Assembly: GCA_015711695.1 (NCBI GenBank)
Contig: JACVIW010000004.1
Location: 1 to 26,738 of the forward strand
Length of the DNA stretch: 26,738 nt
DNA from: Candidatus Geohydrothermomicrobium daggyaiense
GTDB lineage: Bacteria; Actinomycetota; Geothermincolia; Fen-727; JACVIW01
Direction: 5' to 3'
In this document: positions 24,534 through 26,738 of the stretch, piece after piece
How the letters are laid out: each line of letters begins with the position of its first letter
Position numbering within the stretch: the stretch's first letter is position 1
Made by a program: the position numbers and the translations under genes
The notes under the pieces: model-generated
The model's input: only the letters and a program-made list of their open reading frames with translations
What the model was told of the DNA's origin: nothing
Databases searched by the model: none

Positions 24534-25445
24534 ATGCGACAAAAAATCATAATAGACACAGACCCTTCTATAGGATACTGGTTCAGGGATGTTGATGACG
24601 CCCTCGCTATCATGTACCTGCTCGCTTTTAACGAGGATTTTGATTGCCTTGGAATAACTACTGTTCACGGCAACGCCTCTGTTAAAAAGACATACAAAAA
24701 GGCACTTGAATTGTTGAAACTCGTAGGAAGAGAGGATATTCCAGTTTACATCGGTGCGAAAAGCCGCGCCTCTCTGGGGCATGATACTCCTGCGAGTATA
24801 TTTTTAAAAGAAATGGCACGAACATACCCTGGCGAAATTACCATTCTTTCCATTGGACCGCTTACGAACCTCGCGACCGCCGGCATGACCGACTTGAGTT
24901 TTTTTGAAAGCCTCAAACGAATCGTGATGATGGGCGGTACCTTCAAGAAAGGACTGGGAATCCCGCCTGTGTCACCTTTTGAGTTCAATTTCTTCAAAGA
25001 CCCTCTTGCATCAGAAAAAGTTCTTGCCTCCCCGTGCCCGAAGATTCTTATCCCAGCCGAACTTTGTCAGCAGGTATTGTTTACAAGAATTGAGCTTATT
25101 GAACTACGCGAGATCCCAAACCGCATAGCCGGATATCTTACAGTAAGAATTGCGCCCTGGTTAAACTTAAACACCAGAATCCCTTTCCTTCCCTGGAAAG
25201 GAGGATTCGTTCCCTGGGACCTTGTAGCAGCCGTTTACCTGCGCAGACCTGAAGTTTTTTCGGGCGAACACAGCGGTCACTGGAGGCTTTCCCGAGGTAT
25301 CTGCTACAGCGGGACACTTGCGGAAGCGCCGGAAAAAAGCGGCGTCCCTTTGGTAGTGCCCGGAAAAGTCGATTCACGTGCTGTTCTCGACGAGTTTTTT
25401 GAAGCTGTGCGTCGTTTTAGCCCGAATCCCCGTGCTCCTCAGTGA
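24534..25445 (+). CDS. Nucleoside hydrolase (inosine/uridine-preferring family)
   Basis: The 303-aa enzyme belongs to the nucleoside hydrolases, which split ribonucleosides into base and ribose for salvage. The calcium-binding N-terminus is IIIDTDPSIGYWFRDVDDALAI (D8, D10, D21, D22), where the usual DTDPGxDDA is lengthened by several residues. VHGN, SIGPLTNLA, VMMGGTF and FEFNFFKDPLAS follow in the normal order. Near the C-terminus the canonical catalytic HD pair reads PWD (W227, D228), so the acid histidine is absent. This places it in an atypical subfamily with uncertain substrate. ATG 24534 has AAAAGGAG upstream. Its end overlaps the convergent rmuC end by 29 bp. Confidence 0.85.
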   Translation: MRQKIIIDTDPSIGYWFRDVDDALAIMYLLAFNEDFDCLGITTVHGNASVKKTYKKALELLKLVGREDIPVYIGAKSRASLGHDTPASIFLKEMARTYPGEITILSIGPLTNLATAGMTDLSFFESLKRIVMMGGTFKKGLGIPPVSPFEFNFFKDPLASEKVLASPCPKILIPAELCQQVLFTRIELIELREIPNRIAGYLTVRIAPWLNLNTRIPFLPWKGGFVPWDLVAAVYLRRPEVFSGEHSGHWRLSRGICYSGTLAEAPEKSGVPLVVPGKVDSRAVLDEFFEAVRRFSPNPRAPQ

Positions 25446-26738
25446 GCGCTTTTGGTTCAAGAAGTGCTTTTTCTATAACTTCCGGGCTCTCGAAAGAATC
25501 ACCTGAGGCCGCCCCCAGCTCCTTGAACTTCCTCGCGGTGGCAATTACTCTTGTCTCGAAAGAACTCACAGCCTTGTTGTATGCGTCTACCGCTTTATTA
25601 AGACCAAAGCGAATTTCCCCGAAGTGAGACGCTAGCACTCTCAACCGCTCATAAAGCGCCATGCCGAGTTCGCTTATGGCGAGCGCATTCTTCTCCATCT
25701 CCTCCTGCCTCCACCCATAGGCGATTGTCTTGAGCAGAGCGATCATGGTAGTCGGGGTAGCGATTATAACTCCCCTGTCAATTCCATACTCAAGAAGCGA
25801 GGGATCCTCCTCAAGCGCCGCGCTGAAGTAGTTTTCACCCGGGAGGAAAAGGATTACGAACTCCGGCGTGGGCTTTAAACTCTCCCAATAAGTTTTTGAT
25901 CCGAGATCTTTCACCCGAGCCCGCACGTTCGCTGCGTGTTCCCTAAATTTTATTATCCGTTTCTCCTCGTCTACGGTCTCGAGGGCTTCAAGGTAAGCCT
26001 GGATTGGCGCCTTGGAATCAACGACAACGTTCTTGTCTCCTGGAAGCTTTATTATCATATCCGGCCGAAGCATCCTATCTTCCTGAGTTGTGGTACGCTG
26101 CACAATGAAGTCGCAGTAATTGACCATACCAGCGAGCTCAACGATTCTCCTCAACTGGATTTCGCCCCACTTTCCTCTCGTCGTTGGCGCTCTGAGCGCT
26201 CGCGCAAGATTCGCCGCCTCTCTTTTAAGCTCCTTTTCCGAGTTCACAAGAGCCTGTATTTGCTCTGTAAGCGCCGAATATGCTCCAGCTCCAACGCGTC
26301 TGTTCTCAATGTCTCGAAGCGCCTGCTCGAACCTGTCAAGTGTTTCTTTCAGGGGAGCAACCACGCTGTTTATCGCTCTCGAGCGCATATCAAGCTCATG
26401 CACAGCACCCTCACGATATCGCGTAAATGTCTCCTCTGCGCGTTTCAGAAAAGACTCGCTGCTCGCCTCCAGCACGTCTGCGGAAAGCGCTTTGAAAGCC
26501 TCCGAGAGTTTCTTCTCCGCTTCATCCAGAAGGCTTAACTTTTCCTCAAGCGCCGTGCGCTCCATCTCAAGCGTCGTATTGAGTTTCGCTATCTTTTCTT
26601 TTAAAACGGTATTCTCAGTCCTTAAATCGTCCTCCGCTCTTCGCAGAAGTTCCACCTCGCCCTCCAGTCTAAAACAAGTGTTTTCCTTCTCAGAAAGTCT
26701 CGCTTGGAGGGCAACAATTTTCTCTCTTGCGGCAGCTT
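25417..26738 (-). CDS. rmuC: DNA recombination protein RmuC (5' end outside window)
   Basis: The frame is open to the window edge, so the N-terminus is missing; the visible 440 residues are the C-terminal bulk. A long coiled coil comes first. The RmuC domain follows, with RGKWGEIQLRRIVELAGM, a DMIIKLPGDKNVVVDSKAP core (nuclease-like D/K pattern), EFVILFLPGENYF and a late IIATPTTMIALLKTIAYGWRQE helix. RmuC proteins limit DNA rearrangements at inverted repeats and are regarded as predicted nucleases related to restriction-endonuclease folds. A GTG at 26655 could serve as a start, but the upstream codons continue the same coiled coil, so I regard it as internal. Function is by family only. Confidence 0.92.
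   Translation of the reverse strand, partial: AAAREKIVALQARLSEKENTCFRLEGEVELLRRAEDDLRTENTVLKEKIAKLNTTLEMERTALEEKLSLLDEAEKKLSEAFKALSADVLEASSESFLKRAEETFTRYREGAVHELDMRSRAINSVVAPLKETLDRFEQALRDIENRRVGAGAYSALTEQIQALVNSEKELKREAANLARALRAPTTRGKWGEIQLRRIVELAGMVNYCDFIVQRTTTQEDRMLRPDMIIKLPGDKNVVVDSKAPIQAYLEALETVDEEKRIIKFREHAANVRARVKDLGSKTYWESLKPTPEFVILFLPGENYFSAALEEDPSLLEYGIDRGVIIATPTTMIALLKTIAYGWRQEEMEKNALAISELGMALYERLRVLASHFGEIRFGLNKAVDAYNKAVSSFETRVIATARKFKELGAASGDSFESPEVIEKALLEPKALTEEHGDSG

Noticed and set aside
25936..26538. 200-codon plus-strand frame
   Set aside because: It lies wholly antisense to the well-supported rmuC coding region.

Overview
This is a 26.7 kb stretch of ordinary-looking bacterial chromosome. 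It is protein-coding on both strands and of moderate G+C by eye. I see no rRNA, tRNA, transposase, integrase, CRISPR array or phage gene. The LytR-CpsA-Psr (LCP) protein with a LytR_C domain points to a Gram-positive-type envelope. IPT/TIG-repeat surface proteins, an ADP-forming acyl-CoA synthetase subunit and frequent TTG/GTG starts would fit a deep-branching, probably anaerobic or subsurface actinobacterial lineage. That placement is inference; no marker gene here settles it.

Layout, left to right. (1) 1-3.2 kb: a metal-dependent amidohydrolase (+), a hypothetical protein made of two copies of a CxxC + V4R-like module (-), and a PaaI-type hotdog thioesterase (-). (2) 3.6-10.7 kb: a block of exported proteins. 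These are a clan-A (GH39-like) glycosidase with two TIG domains, a 190-aa lipoprotein, and a large protein with a probable seven-bladed beta-propeller followed by four TIG domains. A long-chain acyl-CoA ligase lies on the opposite strand between them. (3) 10.9-11.1 kb: a 32-codon single-TM micro-ORF with its own promoter and a perfect palindrome. (4) 17.0-11.1 kb, minus strand: a four-gene unit LCP - Hsp20 - lon - acyl-CoA synthetase (ADP-forming) alpha subunit. The last two junctions overlap, and the last gene apparently begins at a CTG codon behind a perfect AGGAGG. (5) 17.3-18.9 kb: a bPH2/SHOCT membrane protein overlapping a PHP-type histidinol-phosphatase-like gene. (6) 19.0-21.7 kb: a membrane-anchored pseudokinase (-), cysteine synthase (-) and an SRPBCC-fold protein (+). 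(7) 21.8-26.7 kb: a GH36 alpha-galactosidase (-), a nucleoside hydrolase with an atypical active-site loop (+), and rmuC (-), cut by the window edge.

Functional themes are envelope and surface biology (LCP, GH39-like/TIG, propeller/TIG, lipoprotein), protein quality control (Hsp20, Lon), acyl-CoA metabolism (ligase, thioesterase, ADP-forming synthetase) and scavenging of sugars and nucleosides (GH36, nucleoside hydrolase). The least ordinary items are the CTG-initiated gene in the lon operon, the TM-anchored pseudokinase with a cysteine cluster, the duplicated CxxC/V4R-like protein, the fresh 208-bp TIG-domain duplication and the 32-aa ORF with its palindromic promoter. I found no convincing new multi-gene defence or biosynthetic system.
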